Assembly (NCBI GenBank): GCA_000063525.1
Contig: CT978603.1
Location: forward strand, 491,105 to 555,104
DNA length: 64,000 nt
Reading direction: 5' to 3'
DNA from: Synechococcus sp. RCC307
GTDB lineage: Bacteria; Cyanobacteriota; Cyanobacteriia; PCC-6307; Cyanobiaceae
Each line of letters starts with the position of its first letter. Position 1 is the stretch's first letter. The notes beneath the pieces are model-generated. The model was not told the DNA's origin. It did not search any database and saw only the letters and a list, made by a program, of their open reading frames with translations. This document shows, piece by piece, positions 54,800-64,000 of the stretch. The position numbers and the translations under genes were made by a program.

Positions 54800-56098
54800 T
54801 CCAACGTCGTGACGCTCAATCGACGCACCCACGCTCCTGAGCTTCTCTTCCAGGCGGTCATAGCCGCGATCGAGATGCTTGAGGCCTTGCACCAAGGTGG
54901 TGCCTTCAGCGGCGAGGCCCGCGAGCACCATGGCGGCTGAAGCGCGCAGGTCGCTGCCGGTCACTGGGGCTCCACTGAGGAAGGGAACACCTTCGATGAA
55001 GGCGGTGTTGCCTTGGGTGCGGATGGCGGCGCCCATGCGTTGCAGCTCAGCCACATGCTGGAGCCGGTTTTCAAAGATCGCTTCGGTGATCACGCTGGTG
55101 CCCTCGGCCGTGGCCAGCAAGCTCATGAACGGCGCCTGCAGGTCGGTGGGGAAACCAGGGAATGGCTGGGTGCGCAGATCAACGGCGCGTACGCGATCGG
55201 CCGAAATGGTCATGCCGATGCCATCGGATTCGAGCGTGCAGCCCGCCTCTTCAAGCTTGCTCAGCACGGCGCCGAGATGCTCAGGAATCAGCGGAGTGAT
55301 GCGCAGCTTGGAGCGGGTGATGGCACCAGCCAGCAGCAGGGTGCCAGCTTCGATGCGATCGGGGATCACCATGTAGTCGGCGCCATGCAGGCGCTCCATG
55401 CCAACGATCGTGATCGTGGGGGTGCCAGCTCCGCGCACCTTGCCGCCCATGGCGATGATCAAGCCGGCGAGGTCCACCACCTCTGGCTCTTGTGCAGCGT
55501 TTTCAATCGTTGTTTCGCCGTCGGCCAGGGCGGCGGCCATCATCAAGGTTTCGGTGGCGCCAACGCTGGGGCAATCCAGGTGGATCTTGCCGCCGGTGAG
55601 GCGATGCCCGCGGCCTGGAACAACAGCTGAGACCACGCCGTGTTCGATCGTGACCTGAGCGCCGAGGGCTTTAAGACCTTTGACGTGCTCGACCACGGGA
55701 CGTGCGCCGATCTGACAGCCACCGGGCAGGGGCACCCGGGCCACGCCAGTGCGAGCCAGCAGGGGACCGATGCAGAAGAAACTGGCCCGCAGGCCGTTTA
55801 CCAGTTCATAGGGCGGTGACGACTGGTTGAGCCCAGAGGCGTTGAGTTCAACGAACCCGTCGCCCCGGTTCATGGTGACCCCGAGCGACTCGAGGATTTC
55901 GCCCATGCCCTGGATGTCCGAGAGGGCCGGCATGTTGCGCAGCTTGAGATCGTCGCTGCTGAGCAGGCAGGCGGCCATCAACACCAGGGCTGAGTTCTTG
56001 GCGCCGCTGACGCGAATCTCTCCTGCTAAGCGCCGACCGCCTCGAATTTCAAGGTGCGGAGTGAGAGCTTTTTGAGACGGCGCAAGAATGACGTTCAT
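54797..56098 (-). CDS. murA: UDP-N-acetylglucosamine 1-carboxyvinyltransferase MurA
   Basis: About 433 residues from ATG 56098 ([13 protein letters not shown]); the frame is open to 56125. EPSP-synthase-like fold with [17 protein letters not shown], the catalytic Cys in [29 protein letters not shown] and [15 protein letters not shown]. It starts peptidoglycan precursor synthesis. The stop codon overlaps the last three bases of tRNA-Leu(CAA). Confidence 0.97.
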   Translation of the reverse strand: MNVILAPSQKALTPHLEIRGGRRLAGEIRVSGAKNSALVLMAACLLSSDDLKLRNMPALSDIQGMGEILESLGVTMNRGDGFVELNASGLNQSSPPYELVNGLRASFFCIGPLLARTGVARVPLPGGCQIGARPVVEHVKGLKALGAQVTIEHGVVSAVVPGRGHRLTGGKIHLDCPSVGATETLMMAAALADGETTIENAAQEPEVVDLAGLIIAMGGKVRGAGTPTITIVGMERLHGADYMVIPDRIEAGTLLLAGAITRSKLRITPLIPEHLGAVLSKLEEAGCTLESDGIGMTISADRVRAVDLRTQPFPGFPTDLQAPFMSLLATAEGTSVITEAIFENRLQHVAELQRMGAAIRTQGNTAFIEGVPFLSGAPVTGSDLRASAAMVLAGLAAEGTTLVQGLKHLDRGYDRLEEKLRSVGASIERHDVG

Positions 56099-56324
56099 CG
56101 GCAATGTGGCCGTCTGGACCCACATCTTGACAATCGCAAGTGAGACCGTCTAGACGGCCGGCCGTTGAACTGTCTTGATTGGCTCACTTCGGGTGGGCCC
56201 TGGGGGCGTTCAGCCATGGTTTATGGTTGTCAGCTGCCAGCTCGGCGGGCTCGGAAACGCGTCCCGGTGAGTTCCTTTCCAAGGCTGATTAACCCTGCTA
56301 CTGCAGGGGATCTGGGTAACGCCA

Positions 56325-56408
56325 GCGGATGTGGCGGAATTGGTAGACGCGCTAGTTTCAGGTACTAGTGGTGGCAACATCGTGGGAGTTCAAGTCTCCC
56401 CATCCGCA
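56325..56408 (+). tRNA. tRNA-Leu (anticodon CAG)
   Basis: Acceptor GCGGATG/CATCCGC, anticodon stem CTAGT/ACTAG around TTCAGGT (anticodon CAG, reads CUG), a long variable arm and T arm AGTTCAAGTCT. The 226 bases upstream, back to murA, hold no gene that I can see; a short GC-rich inverted repeat (ccctg/caggg) lies near 56293-56309. Confidence 0.96.
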
Positions 56409-56508
56409 CTTCAATTAGTTGTTACCGATAACAACTGCGCTCTATAGATTTTGCTTCTTTTTTTGGGGGCCATTCTTGGCATCCTGAAGAAGACAAGGGC
56501 ATTTTTCA

Positions 56509-56757
56509 GTGATCGTCCTCAAAATCAGTAATGCCTCGGACGTTGTGGCTTCCAAGGTGGGTCGCTTCTTGGAGCGCTTAACTCCCGACAGCCTCGATGA
56601 AGCGAAGGTGGAGGAAGAGGTGATCAAAAAGTTGGTGGAAAACCTGCGCACCGAAGGCATCGAGGGTTCGGTGGCTTCGGTGAAGGGCTTGGATCTCAGC
56701 CCCGAAGGCATCGTGATGAAGAACGACATTCACCTGCGCCGCTTTGAGCAGATTTGA
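56509..56757 (+). CDS. Small acidic protein, unknown function
   Basis: 82 residues from GTG 56509. A mixed alpha/beta pattern (VLKISNASDVVASKVGRFLE, then an acidic helix DEAKVEEEVIKKLVENL and GIVMKNDIHLRRFEQI). No family recognised. It overlaps the next gene by 14 bases, suggesting joint translation with the RNA methyltransferase. Confidence 0.65.
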   Translation: MIVLKISNASDVVASKVGRFLERLTPDSLDEAKVEEEVIKKLVENLRTEGIEGSVASVKGLDLSPEGIVMKNDIHLRRFEQI

Positions 56758-57583
56758 CGGTCGCCCCGCTGATCTGATCAGCAGTCGCCGCAATCCCCTG
56801 GTGCAGCAGGTGCGCGCTTTGCAGCAGCCGCGCGGCCGCCGCGAGCAGGGCTTGCTGCTGCTGGAGGGCACCCATTTGCTGCAGGAATGCCGCCGTCTTG
56901 GGCTGCCCTTAGATCGTTTGATCGCCACAACCCGCTGGCAAGAGCAACACCCAACGCTGCTGGGGTCTGAGCCATTGCAACCGGTCAGCCCTGAGGTGTT
57001 GCAGGCCATGGCCAGCACCGATAGCCCGGATGGGGTGATCGCCCTGTTGCCCCATCCAGCTCCTGGGCTGCAAGCTCCGTCTTGGCCGCAGGCCAAATCG
57101 CCGCTGCTGTTGGCCTTGGACCGCGTTCAAGATCCCGGCAATCTCGGCACGATCCTGCGCACCGCCCTGGCTGCTGGTGTGGATCGGGTTTGGTTGGGCG
57201 GTGGCGCCGACCCCTGGCAGCCCAAGGTGCTGCGAGCTTCTGCTGGTGCTGCCTTGGAGCTCTCCATGCAGCGGCTTGATGATTTGGCTCCTGTGCTGGC
57301 CATGGCCAGAGAGCGGGGTGTGGCTTGTTATGCCGCACTGCGCGATGGCGGCCAGCCCTATTGGCAGCCCGATTGGCATCAGCCCAGCCTGCTGCTGCTG
57401 GGAAATGAAGGCAGCGGCTTGGATCCAGCCCTGGTGCAGCAGGGCGTCACAGCCCTAACGATTCCACATCACGCGGCGGTGGAATCCCTCAATGTGGCCG
57501 TGGCAGCGGGCGTGCTGTTACTGGAGCGCGTAAGGCAGGGGCACGACAGGAGAGAATCGGCGGCAACTGCGTTGGGCGCTTGA
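56744..57583 (+). CDS. TrmH/SpoU-family RNA 2'-O-methyltransferase
   Basis: 279 residues from TTG 56744. The N-terminal substrate-binding domain has SRRNPLVQQVRAL and LLLEGTHLLQE. The SPOUT core has DPGNLGTILRTALAAG, LLGNEGSGL and the knot IPHHAAVESLNVAVAAGVLL. Domain layout is that of RlmB/TsnR-like rRNA ribose methyltransferases; the target nucleotide cannot be told. A separate TrmH lies at 16313. Confidence 0.9.
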   Translation: MSRFDGRPADLISSRRNPLVQQVRALQQPRGRREQGLLLLEGTHLLQECRRLGLPLDRLIATTRWQEQHPTLLGSEPLQPVSPEVLQAMASTDSPDGVIALLPHPAPGLQAPSWPQAKSPLLLALDRVQDPGNLGTILRTALAAGVDRVWLGGGADPWQPKVLRASAGAALELSMQRLDDLAPVLAMARERGVACYAALRDGGQPYWQPDWHQPSLLLLGNEGSGLDPALVQQGVTALTIPHHAAVESLNVAVAAGVLLLERVRQGHDRRESAATALGA

Positions 57584-57591
57584 CCGCGGCG

Positions 57592-59019
57592 ATGGACTAC
57601 GACCTGATCGTGATCGGGGCCGGCTATGGCGGCTTTGATGCAGCGAAGCACGCTGCTGAGAAGGGCCTGAAGACGGCCATCATCGAGAGCCGCGAAATGG
57701 GCGGCACCTGCGTCAACCGCGGTTGTGTGCCCTCTAAAGCGCTATTGGCTGCCAGCGGCCGGGTGCGTGAGCTCAGCGATGGTGAGCACCTCTCCTCTTT
57801 TGGCATCACGCCGGGCACCGTTCAGTTCGATCGCCAGGCGATCGCTGATCACGCCACCCAGCTGGTGGAGAACATCCGCGCCAATCTCACCAAATCCTTA
57901 GAGCGCGCTGGCGTCACCATCGTGCGCGGCACGGCCCAGTTGGCCGGCCCGCAGCAGGTGGCTGTGCGGCAGAGCAATGGTGTGGAGCGGGTGCTCAGCG
58001 CCACCGATGTGCTGATTGCCACGGGCTCCGATCCCTTTGTGCCGCGCGGCATTGAAACCGACGGACTCACGGTGTTCACCAGCGATGACGCCGTGCGCCT
58101 CGAAAGCCTGCCCCAGTGGCTGGCGATCATCGGCAGTGGCTACATCGGCTTGGAATTTGCCGATGTCTATACAGCTTTGGGCTGTGAAGTCACGATGATC
58201 GAGGCCCTCGATCGGGTGATGCCCACCTTTGATCCCGACATCGCCAAATTGGCAGGCCGCAAGCTGATTGAAAGCCGCGATATCGACACCCGCTCCGGTG
58301 TCTTTGCCTCCAAGGTGATCCCGGGCAGCCCGGTCAAGATCGAGCTGATTGATGCCGGCACCAAAGAATTGGTGGAAGTGCTGGAAGTTGATGCGGTGCT
58401 GGTGGCCACCGGCCGAGTTCCCACCAGTGCTGATCTCAACTTGGCTGCTGTGGGGGTTGAGAGCGAGCGCGGCTTTATTCCCGTGGATGACGGGCTGCGG
58501 GTGCTCGCTGGCGGCAATCCCGTGCCCCATCTCTGGGCCGTTGGCGATGTGACCGGCAAGTTGATGCTGGCCCACACCGCAGCCGCCCAGGGTGTTGTGG
58601 CGGTTGAGAACATCTGCGGCGGAAACCGCACCGTGGATTACCGCTCGATTCCAGCGGCCACCTTCACCCACCCTGAGATCAGCTCGGTCGGCCTCAGCGA
58701 GGCCGATGCCAAAGCCATCGCTGCTGAGCAGGGCTTTGAACTGGGCAGCGTGCGCAGCTACTTCAAGGCCAACTCCAAGGCCCTGGCGGAGCTGGAGAGC
58801 GATGGCTTGATGAAGCTGCTGTTCCGCAAAGACACCGGTGAGGTGCTCGGTGCCCACATCTTTGGTTTGCACGCCGCTGATCTGATTCAAGAGGTGGCCA
58901 ATGCCGTGGCCCGCCGCCAGTCGGTGCGTGACCTCGTTTATGAGGTGCATACCCATCCCACCTTGAGTGAGGTGGTGGAATCGGCCTACAAGCAGGCCGC
59001 CCATGCCCTTGCTGCTTGA
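57592..59019 (+). CDS. lpdA: Dihydrolipoamide dehydrogenase
   Basis: 475 residues from ATG 57592 ([14 protein letters not shown]); TTG 57580, overlapping the previous stop, is also possible. FAD motif GAGYGG, redox disulfide [19 protein letters not shown] motif [17 protein letters not shown] motif [16 protein letters not shown] and the C-terminal [10 protein letters not shown] active-site base. E3 of 2-oxoacid dehydrogenase and glycine cleavage complexes. Confidence 0.95.
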   Translation: MDYDLIVIGAGYGGFDAAKHAAEKGLKTAIIESREMGGTCVNRGCVPSKALLAASGRVRELSDGEHLSSFGITPGTVQFDRQAIADHATQLVENIRANLTKSLERAGVTIVRGTAQLAGPQQVAVRQSNGVERVLSATDVLIATGSDPFVPRGIETDGLTVFTSDDAVRLESLPQWLAIIGSGYIGLEFADVYTALGCEVTMIEALDRVMPTFDPDIAKLAGRKLIESRDIDTRSGVFASKVIPGSPVKIELIDAGTKELVEVLEVDAVLVATGRVPTSADLNLAAVGVESERGFIPVDDGLRVLAGGNPVPHLWAVGDVTGKLMLAHTAAAQGVVAVENICGGNRTVDYRSIPAATFTHPEISSVGLSEADAKAIAAEQGFELGSVRSYFKANSKALAELESDGLMKLLFRKDTGEVLGAHIFGLHAADLIQEVANAVARRQSVRDLVYEVHTHPTLSEVVESAYKQAAHALAA

Positions 59020-59027
59020 GCTCCGCC

Positions 59028-59912
59028 ATGGAAATCCGTCGCCGGCCGCCCAACCCCAAGGTGCGTGTGGCCCATCTGGAATACGCCGTCCCCCACGACG
59101 ATGAGGCCCCGCGCCACATCCTTGAGGAGATCGTTTGGGAGAAAGACCGCGAAGTCGCCCAGGCCCGTGAGCGGGTGCCACTGGAGAAGCTGAAATCCCA
59201 GGTGGCGGCCTTGCCGGCGCCCCGTGATTTCGTCGCTGCGTTGAAGGCCAGCTGCCGTAAGCCGGCAGTGATTGCTGAGGTGAAAAAGGCTAGCCCCAGC
59301 AAAGGGGTAATCCGCGAAGACTTTGACCCCGAGGCCATCGCCAAGGCCTATGCCGAAGGTGGAGCCAGCTGCTTGTCGGTGCTCACCGACAAGCGCTTTT
59401 TCCAAGGTGGTTTTGAGGTGCTGGTGCAGGTGCGCCAGGTGGTGGATTTGCCCCTGCTCTGCAAGGAGTTCATCCTCAGCCCCTATCAGCTGTATCAGGC
59501 CCGCGCCGCTGGCGCTGATGCGGTGCTGTTGATTGCAGCGATCCTCACCGATCAAGACATCAGCTATCTGCTCAAAGTGGCCCGCAGCCTTGGTTTGCAG
59601 GTGCTGCTGGAAGTGCATGACGCCGCTGAGCTGGAGCGTGCGCTCGGCTTTGAGGGCGTGCAGCTGATCGGCATCAACAACCGCGATCTCACCAGTTTTG
59701 ACACCGATTTGGCGACAACAGAAACGCTGACGGCTACCTACGGCGAGCAGTTACGTCAAAGCGGCGCGCTGCTGGTGAGTGAATCGGGTTTGTTCAGTCG
59801 TGATGATCTCGATCGGGTGCAGAGCGCTGGGGCCGATGCGGTGCTGGTGGGTGAGGCCTTAATGCGCCAAAGCGATGTACAGCAGGCCCTGGAAACGTTG
59901 ATTAGCGGTTGA
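59028..59912 (+). CDS. trpC: Indole-3-glycerol phosphate synthase TrpC
   Basis: 294 residues from ATG 59028; a TTG at 59016 is in frame. An N-terminal extension typical of cyanobacteria ([14 protein letters not shown]) precedes the TIM barrel: [58 protein letters not shown] and [11 protein letters not shown]. Monofunctional. Eight bases after lpdA. Confidence 0.97.
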   Translation: MEIRRRPPNPKVRVAHLEYAVPHDDEAPRHILEEIVWEKDREVAQARERVPLEKLKSQVAALPAPRDFVAALKASCRKPAVIAEVKKASPSKGVIREDFDPEAIAKAYAEGGASCLSVLTDKRFFQGGFEVLVQVRQVVDLPLLCKEFILSPYQLYQARAAGADAVLLIAAILTDQDISYLLKVARSLGLQVLLEVHDAAELERALGFEGVQLIGINNRDLTSFDTDLATTETLTATYGEQLRQSGALLVSESGLFSRDDLDRVQSAGADAVLVGEALMRQSDVQQALETLISG

Positions 59913-60004
59913 TTTCTGCTGCGTGACGTTGATTAGGGGATAGGGAGTACCGCAACAATTGTTCTGAATCGGTTGAATGGAAAAAGGCTCAGAGTCTCTG
60001 CAAA

Positions 60005-61654
60005 TTATTTCTCATCCAATTTCCTCATTAGGGCATCGAGGCGCTCATTGAGTTTCAAGATCTGGAGCTCTTGCTGTTGAATTTTTTTGGTGTTAGCTGA
60101 CAGCGCTAATTCCAATTGCTCCTTTTCTTTGGTGATGCTTTCTAGACGCTTTAGTGCAGTTGCTTCAGCTGAATCAATCTCATCAGCACTGCTTTTGGCA
60201 GCTTCAGCTGTTTGGCGCAGAAGCTCAATTTCAGCCTCCAACTGTGACAACCGTTGCTTGAGGAGTTGCTCATTGGAAGTTGTTGGAATTGGACTTGGTT
60301 CACTGCTCTTAGCCATGAGAACGGATTCTTGTCCTCTTTTGGTGACGGATCCCTGGCTGTTGCCCAGCTCAAACAGGCTGTTGCCGCCGATGTTGTTCAT
60401 GCCCGGGATGACAGCCAATTCTGCTTGCTTGGCTTTTGATGGTGCACCGCCAAAACCAAAGGAGAAGCCCAAACGTCCCATGGCTCCGCTATTGACGGTG
60501 TCGGTGGCTGTCATGGCAACACCGCCGTTAAAGAAGAAGCGTTTGGCGACCTTTGCTGCGCAGCCAATGGATCCTGCGTACTGACCGCCATAGGTACCAG
60601 TACCGACACCACAACGCACTGATTCATCGGGTAGCAGTGTCGTGATTGGAATTGAGCCCATCGCAGCGCTGAGTGCTCCAACAGCGCCAATGGAATCAAC
60701 AACGTCGTCAGGGCTGTAGCTGGTGGTGCCCAAGGTGCCGGTTTGATCTGTTGTGACAAAGCGCTTTTCACCAGGTTTCTGATACCCCGAGCCAATGAAT
60801 CCTCTGGGGTGTAGTCCCGGCAGGCTGTATGGAGAAGCTGCACTACCCAGCGACACCTCAAAAGGCCTTGTCGTGACAGCATTCATACCAATGGCTGTGG
60901 AGCCAAAGGCTCTGGCTGTTGCGCCGGGGCCAAAAGCGGAGCCGTAGTCGGAGTAAGAGCTCGAGAAGGCTCCAACAGCAAAGGCTTGTGTACCAAAGGC
61001 AATGGCACCAGATCCGATTGCCGCGGATTCGATTCCATCAGCCAGGGCGGCTGGACCGATCGCGATGACATTGCTGCCCTGGGCGTAAGCACCAGTGCCG
61101 ATGGCTAGACCGTTGGTACCGATGGCTCTTGATGCCGCACCAAGGGCTACGACATTGGTGCCATAAGCAAAGCCGTCGGTGCCGATTGAAACGACGTTGG
61201 TGTTGTAACCAAAGGCTTTAGCTCCAGTGCCGATGGCAATCACATTGCGGCCCTCTGCTACAGCATCAGTCCCTTGTGCGACGGCGTTGAAGCCAATGGC
61301 TCTGGCATTGGGCCCGTGGGCCGATGTGTTAACACCATTTGCATAGGCGTTTGTGCCAAAAGCAAGGGAGTTATTGCCTCGGACATATGTATCTGTGCCA
61401 ATGGCCATCGCATTGACGGAGTGATTGTGAGACATCGTTCCATGGACCAAGGAATTAGTACCCATGGCGATGGAATTAATGCCGCCGGCTTGAGCCTCTG
61501 TTCCGGAAGCAATCGAATTGATGGCTAGGGCCTCTGAGTTGGTGCCGTAGGCAAAGGCGTTGATTTGGTAGGCGTTGGAGTTGGTTCCATAGGCATAAGA
61601 AATCAGCTTGCCAGGCTGTGGCATTGGTGCCAGTGGCTGATGAGTTATCGCCAA
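60005..61654 (-). CDS. YadA-like trimeric autotransporter, C-terminal part: head repeats, anchor and coiled coil
   Basis: Of 549 residues, about 1-15 are out-of-frame filler. Residues 16-260 are 14-residue head repeats (AIGTGAKAFG style). A linker to 315 precedes a YadA-type membrane anchor at about 316-402 (DSIGAVGALSAAMG, GVGTGTYGGQYAGSIG, MGRLGFSFGFGG). Normally such proteins end there. Here about 147 residues follow: a Pro/Ser linker and a heptad coiled coil at 461-549 (EQLLKQRLSQLEAEIELLR), which would lie in the periplasm. Its frame equals that of the segment at the window edge, and the segment between is shifted by one base near 61614. Confidence 0.85.
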   Translation of the reverse strand: MAITHQPLAPMPQPGKLISYAYGTNSNAYQINAFAYGTNSEALAINSIASGTEAQAGGINSIAMGTNSLVHGTMSHNHSVNAMAIGTDTYVRGNNSLAFGTNAYANGVNTSAHGPNARAIGFNAVAQGTDAVAEGRNVIAIGTGAKAFGYNTNVVSIGTDGFAYGTNVVALGAASRAIGTNGLAIGTGAYAQGSNVIAIGPAALADGIESAAIGSGAIAFGTQAFAVGAFSSSYSDYGSAFGPGATARAFGSTAIGMNAVTTRPFEVSLGSAASPYSLPGLHPRGFIGSGYQKPGEKRFVTTDQTGTLGTTSYSPDDVVDSIGAVGALSAAMGSIPITTLLPDESVRCGVGTGTYGGQYAGSIGCAAKVAKRFFFNGGVAMTATDTVNSGAMGRLGFSFGFGGAPSKAKQAELAVIPGMNNIGGNSLFELGNSQGSVTKRGQESVLMAKSSEPSPIPTTSNEQLLKQRLSQLEAEIELLRQTAEAAKSSADEIDSAEATALKRLESITKEKEQLELALSANTKKIQQQELQILKLNERLDALMRKLDEK

Positions 61655-63158
61655 GGGCTTCGCAGCTATCGCCGTAGCAGAGTGAATCTCTGGCCGCAGA
61701 TGTTGTTAGTGCAAAATCACCAAAAGCAAAGGAGCTATCCCCGATGGCTTCTGCTTGGATGCCAAAGGCAAAGGCATCGTTGCCTTCTGCGTAGGAATTA
61801 GGGCCAGCAGCAAAGGCATTGATGCCTGAGGCTTTGGCATTGGGGCCAATGGCAAAGGAGTTGACCCCATCAGCTTCGGCAAAACTGCCGATGGCAAAGG
61901 CATTGGTGTCATTGGCATTAGACCTGGCGCCTAAGGCGAGTGAGTCAATGCCGGTGGACTGACTGCAGACACCAACGGCAATGGAGTTGAAGTTGGTGGC
62001 TTGGGCAAGGACGCCCCAGGCCATGGAGTTGCTGCCACTGGCGAGTGCTTTGACACCTGCCGCATAGGCATTGGCTGCAATGGCGCAGGCTTCATAGCCA
62101 ATGGCAACACCGTCGACGGCAGCGGCATTGGCGCGGGTGCCAAGGGCGGTTGTGCGCAATCCGGATGCTGAGGAGAGAACACCAAGGGCAACACCATCGG
62201 TTCCATTGGCTTGAGCTGAGGATCCAGCCGCCATGGAGTTGATGGCCGTGGCGGAAGCATTGAAACCAATGGCAACCGTGAGTTCGTTAGAGGCGATGGC
62301 GCGGGTGCCAATAGCTGTTGAGGAAAGGCCTGATGATGTGCTTTCAACACCAAAAGCCAGGGAATTGGAATCACTAGCTTGCGCTTCTAATCCAACCGCA
62401 AATGAGTTAGCTCCTGTGGCTTTGGCCATGGTGCCAATAGCGGTCGCATTTTCAGCACTGGCGATGCTTTCCACGCCAAAGGAATAGGCATCGAGATTAG
62501 TGGCTTGTGATGAGGTGCCGAGGGCAATGGAATTGATACCGCTAGCGATGGTGTTGGTGCCGATGGCAAAAGCGGAGGCACGGCTCGCATTGGCTTGCAA
62601 GCCTGTGGCGAAAGCATCTCGAGCTGTGGCACGGGTACCAGTGCCAAAGGAGATGGCGTTATTGCCTGTAGCAAGTGAGTTGTAACCGGCGGAGATGGAG
62701 TCTGTGCCGCTGGCATTGGAGAAAGCAGCCAGTGCCATGGCCCCATTGGCGGTGGCTTTGGCTTGCGCGCCAGCTGCAAACGAGCGAGTTTGATTGGCCA
62801 AACTGTTGAAGCCAATTGAGATGGCATATGCGCCGGTCGCTTCTGCCTCACCACCCATGGCAATGGTTTGAATCCCTGTTGCACGGCTGCTGGGCCCGAT
62901 GGCAATAGCCCCGGTTTTGCTGGCTTGCGCTTGGGTGCCGGAGGCGATTGATGAGACACCAGATGCTTGTGAGTCTGTGCCGGTAGCCATGGCATTGATG
63001 GCACTGGCATTGGCTCTGGTTCCGTAGGCCAGGCTGTTGGTTTGCAGCGCTTTGGACTGAAAACCAAGCGCCATGGAGTTGTATCCGATCGCTTCTGCCT
63101 CAAGACCAGCTGCAAAGGCGTCGTCGTAGAAGGCGTTGCTTCTGGTGCCAATCGCCAT
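61476..63158 (-). CDS. YadA-like trimeric autotransporter, middle head segment in a shifted frame
   Basis: About 515 meaningful residues of Hep_Hag/YadA head repeats, 14 residues each (GSNSMAWGVLAQAT style), coding without interruption from about 63224 to 61614. Downstream of 61614 the frame turns into nonsense (QADFLCLWNQL), while the C-terminal segment takes up the repeat exactly. One extra base at 61614-61615 explains this: removing it restores ATAGKLISYAYGT with perfect 14-residue spacing. It is one piece of a single gene, not a separate one. Confidence 0.75.
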   Translation of the reverse strand: MAIGTRSNAFYDDAFAAGLEAEAIGYNSMALGFQSKALQTNSLAYGTRANASAINAMATGTDSQASGVSSIASGTQAQASKTGAIAIGPSSRATGIQTIAMGGEAEATGAYAISIGFNSLANQTRSFAAGAQAKATANGAMALAAFSNASGTDSISAGYNSLATGNNAISFGTGTRATARDAFATGLQANASRASAFAIGTNTIASGINSIALGTSSQATNLDAYSFGVESIASAENATAIGTMAKATGANSFAVGLEAQASDSNSLAFGVESTSSGLSSTAIGTRAIASNELTVAIGFNASATAINSMAAGSSAQANGTDGVALGVLSSASGLRTTALGTRANAAAVDGVAIGYEACAIAANAYAAGVKALASGSNSMAWGVLAQATNFNSIAVGVCSQSTGIDSLALGARSNANDTNAFAIGSFAEADGVNSFAIGPNAKASGINAFAAGPNSYAEGNDAFAFGIQAEAIGDSSFAFGDFALTTSAARDSLCYGDSCEALGDNSSATGTNATAWQADFLCLWNQLQRLPNQRLCLRHQLRGPSHQFDCFRNRGSSRRH

Positions 63159-64000
63159 GGTGTTGGAGCCGGTTGCTTTGGCATTGCTGCCAATGGCCAG
63201 GGCGTTGTCGTTGAGGGCTTGTGCAAGGCGCCAGCTGCAAATGTTTCAGTGCTCACTGCATTGGCGTAGCGGCCGATGGCAATAGCTCCATTGCTGTTGG
63301 CAAGGGCATTCACACCCAGGGCCATGGCGTAGTTGGCTGTTGCCGATGCGTTGGAGCCAAAGGCGAGAGCGCCATTCTGGCTAGCACGGGCAAAGGTGCC
63401 GATTGCGGCGGTGTTTAAGGCCGTGGCATTGGCAAGAACGCCAATGGCCATGGAATTCTCACCATTGGCGAAAGAACCAGCGGCAATGGCCACAGCATTG
63501 ATACCTTCTGCTCTGGCCTTAACACCAAAGGACTGGGCATTTTCTTGGCTGGCGATGGAGTCAACACCAATGGCGATGGAGTTATTGCCTGTGGCGCTAG
63601 CATCCGAGCTGATGGCGGTTGCGTTGGTGCCTGATGCGATGGAGCAGGTGCCAAAGGCAAGTGAATTACCGCCTTGTGCATTGGCAAAGACGCCCAAAGC
63701 AACAGAGTTGTCACCACTGGCATTGGCTTTCACCGCCAATGCTGATGAATTCACACCATTGGATGTGGAGAAATAGCCAATGGCCATGGAATTGGCACCA
63801 GTGGAGGAGGCATTAACGGCAATTGCTGTTGAGTTGGTTCCAATGGAAGAAGCATTGGTGCCGAGTGCTAGGGAACTTGTTTCTTTGGCAAAAGACTTAA
63901 CACCAATGGCTAAGGAAGACTCACCATTAGCATTGGCACTAGCTCCGATTGCACCAGCATTCACCCCGCAAGCGCGAGCGTTAGGGCCGATCACGATGGA
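62387..64000 (-). CDS. YadA-like trimeric autotransporter, upstream head segment, open at the window edge
   Basis: Head repeats run from the window edge (SIVIGPNARACGVNAGAIG) to about 63225, after which the frame degenerates (LHKPSTTTPWPLAAM). One missing base near 63224 explains it: inserting a G after GCCTTG gives AGALAQALNDNALAIGSNA in register with the middle segment. The N-terminus and signal peptide lie beyond base 64000. Repeat composition: Ala, Gly, Ser, Asn. Confidence 0.75.
   Translation of the reverse strand, partial: SIVIGPNARACGVNAGAIGASANANGESSLAIGVKSFAKETSSLALGTNASSIGTNSTAIAVNASSTGANSMAIGYFSTSNGVNSSALAVKANASGDNSVALGVFANAQGGNSLAFGTCSIASGTNATAISSDASATGNNSIAIGVDSIASQENAQSFGVKARAEGINAVAIAAGSFANGENSMAIGVLANATALNTAAIGTFARASQNGALAFGSNASATANYAMALGVNALANSNGAIAIGRYANAVSTETFAAGALHKPSTTTPWPLAAMPKQPAPTPWRLAPEATPSTTTPLQLVLRQKRSDTTPWRLVFSPKRCKPTAWPTEPEPMPVPSMPWLPAQTHKHLVSHQSPPAPKRKPAKPGLLPSGPAAVQQGFKPLPWVVRQKRPAHMPSQLASTVWPIKLARLQLARKPKPPPMGPWHWLLSPMPAAQTPSPPVTTHLLQAITPSPLALVPVPQLEMLSPQACKPMRAVPPLLPSAPTPSLAVSIPLPSAPHHKPLISMPIPLAWKASPVLKMRPLLAPWPKPQELTHLRLD

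Larger units (their letters stand above)
60880..64000 (-). repeat. 42-base coding repeat array (14-residue YadA head repeats)
   Basis: More than 70 degenerate 42-base units encoding xAIGxxSxAxGxNS. Units differ at many third positions and at variable residues, so the array is old rather than freshly expanded. It is AT-richer than the neighbouring metabolic genes. Confidence 0.85.

Noticed and set aside
57898-59181. 427-codon open frame antisense to lpdA and trpC
   Set aside because: It spans two well-supported genes on the plus strand and has a His/Gly/Gln-rich shadow composition.
60880-64000. Regular repeats with about 42-base spacing that might suggest a CRISPR array
   Set aside because: The repeats are degenerate, have no unique spacers and translate continuously into 14-residue YadA head repeats.

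Overview
The window reads as chromosomal DNA of a unicellular cyanobacterium of the marine/brackish picocyanobacterial type (Synechococcus/Cyanobium-like). The evidence is chlorophyll synthase (chlG), the phylloquinone methyltransferase menG, the cyanobacterial clpR-clpP3 pair, DUF2862, DUF4079 and DUF4359 proteins, and a tightly packed, GC-rich gene layout with many 1-14 bp overlaps. No phage, insertion sequence, CRISPR array or replication origin was seen, and no gap without a gene exceeds about 250 bases. Layout: 1-364 is the end of lepA. 395-13255 is a type IV pilus region: three overlapping GC-rich prepilin-like ORFs, an AT-rich leftward cluster of six prepilin-like genes (one a pilin fused to a von Willebrand A domain), two-component signalling genes, a PilW-like prepilin and a PilQ-type secretin. 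13281-30995 is mostly housekeeping: a DppC-type permease, a BcsA-like glycosyltransferase, trmH, an alkyltransferase-like gene, rsmB, a class A penicillin-binding protein, chlG, hisF, menG, an OprB-type porin, a multicopper oxidase, glyQ and comEC. A tRNA-Ser is followed at 31275-33520 by an AT-rich islet with an inverse-autotransporter beta-barrel gene and an unrecognised exported protein. 34432-36371 holds two surface-polysaccharide genes. 36368-42795 holds cbiB, ilvC, clpP3, clpR, a PIN-TRAM protein, hemW and panB. 42830-47841 holds the SRP RNA and a division/wall cluster (ftsZ, ftsQ, ddl, miaB). 47928-59912 holds a likely DgcA/DgcN pair, folC, argD, murA, lpdA, trpC and three tRNAs. From 60005 to the right edge runs a giant trimeric-autotransporter (YadA-like) gene, broken by two mutually compensating single-base frameshifts and open at the window edge. 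How the genes work together: the most distinctive theme is cell-surface display. One 64 kb stretch carries type IV pilus parts including a VWA pilin that could act as a tip adhesin, a type Ve (intimin-like) barrel with no passenger, a type Vc (YadA-like) stalk with an unusual coiled coil after its membrane anchor, an outer-membrane porin and glycan synthesis genes. The surface genes are visibly more AT-rich than the housekeeping genes around them. PilQ, the pilins and ComEC together suggest a pilus that could serve DNA uptake or adhesion; this is inference.
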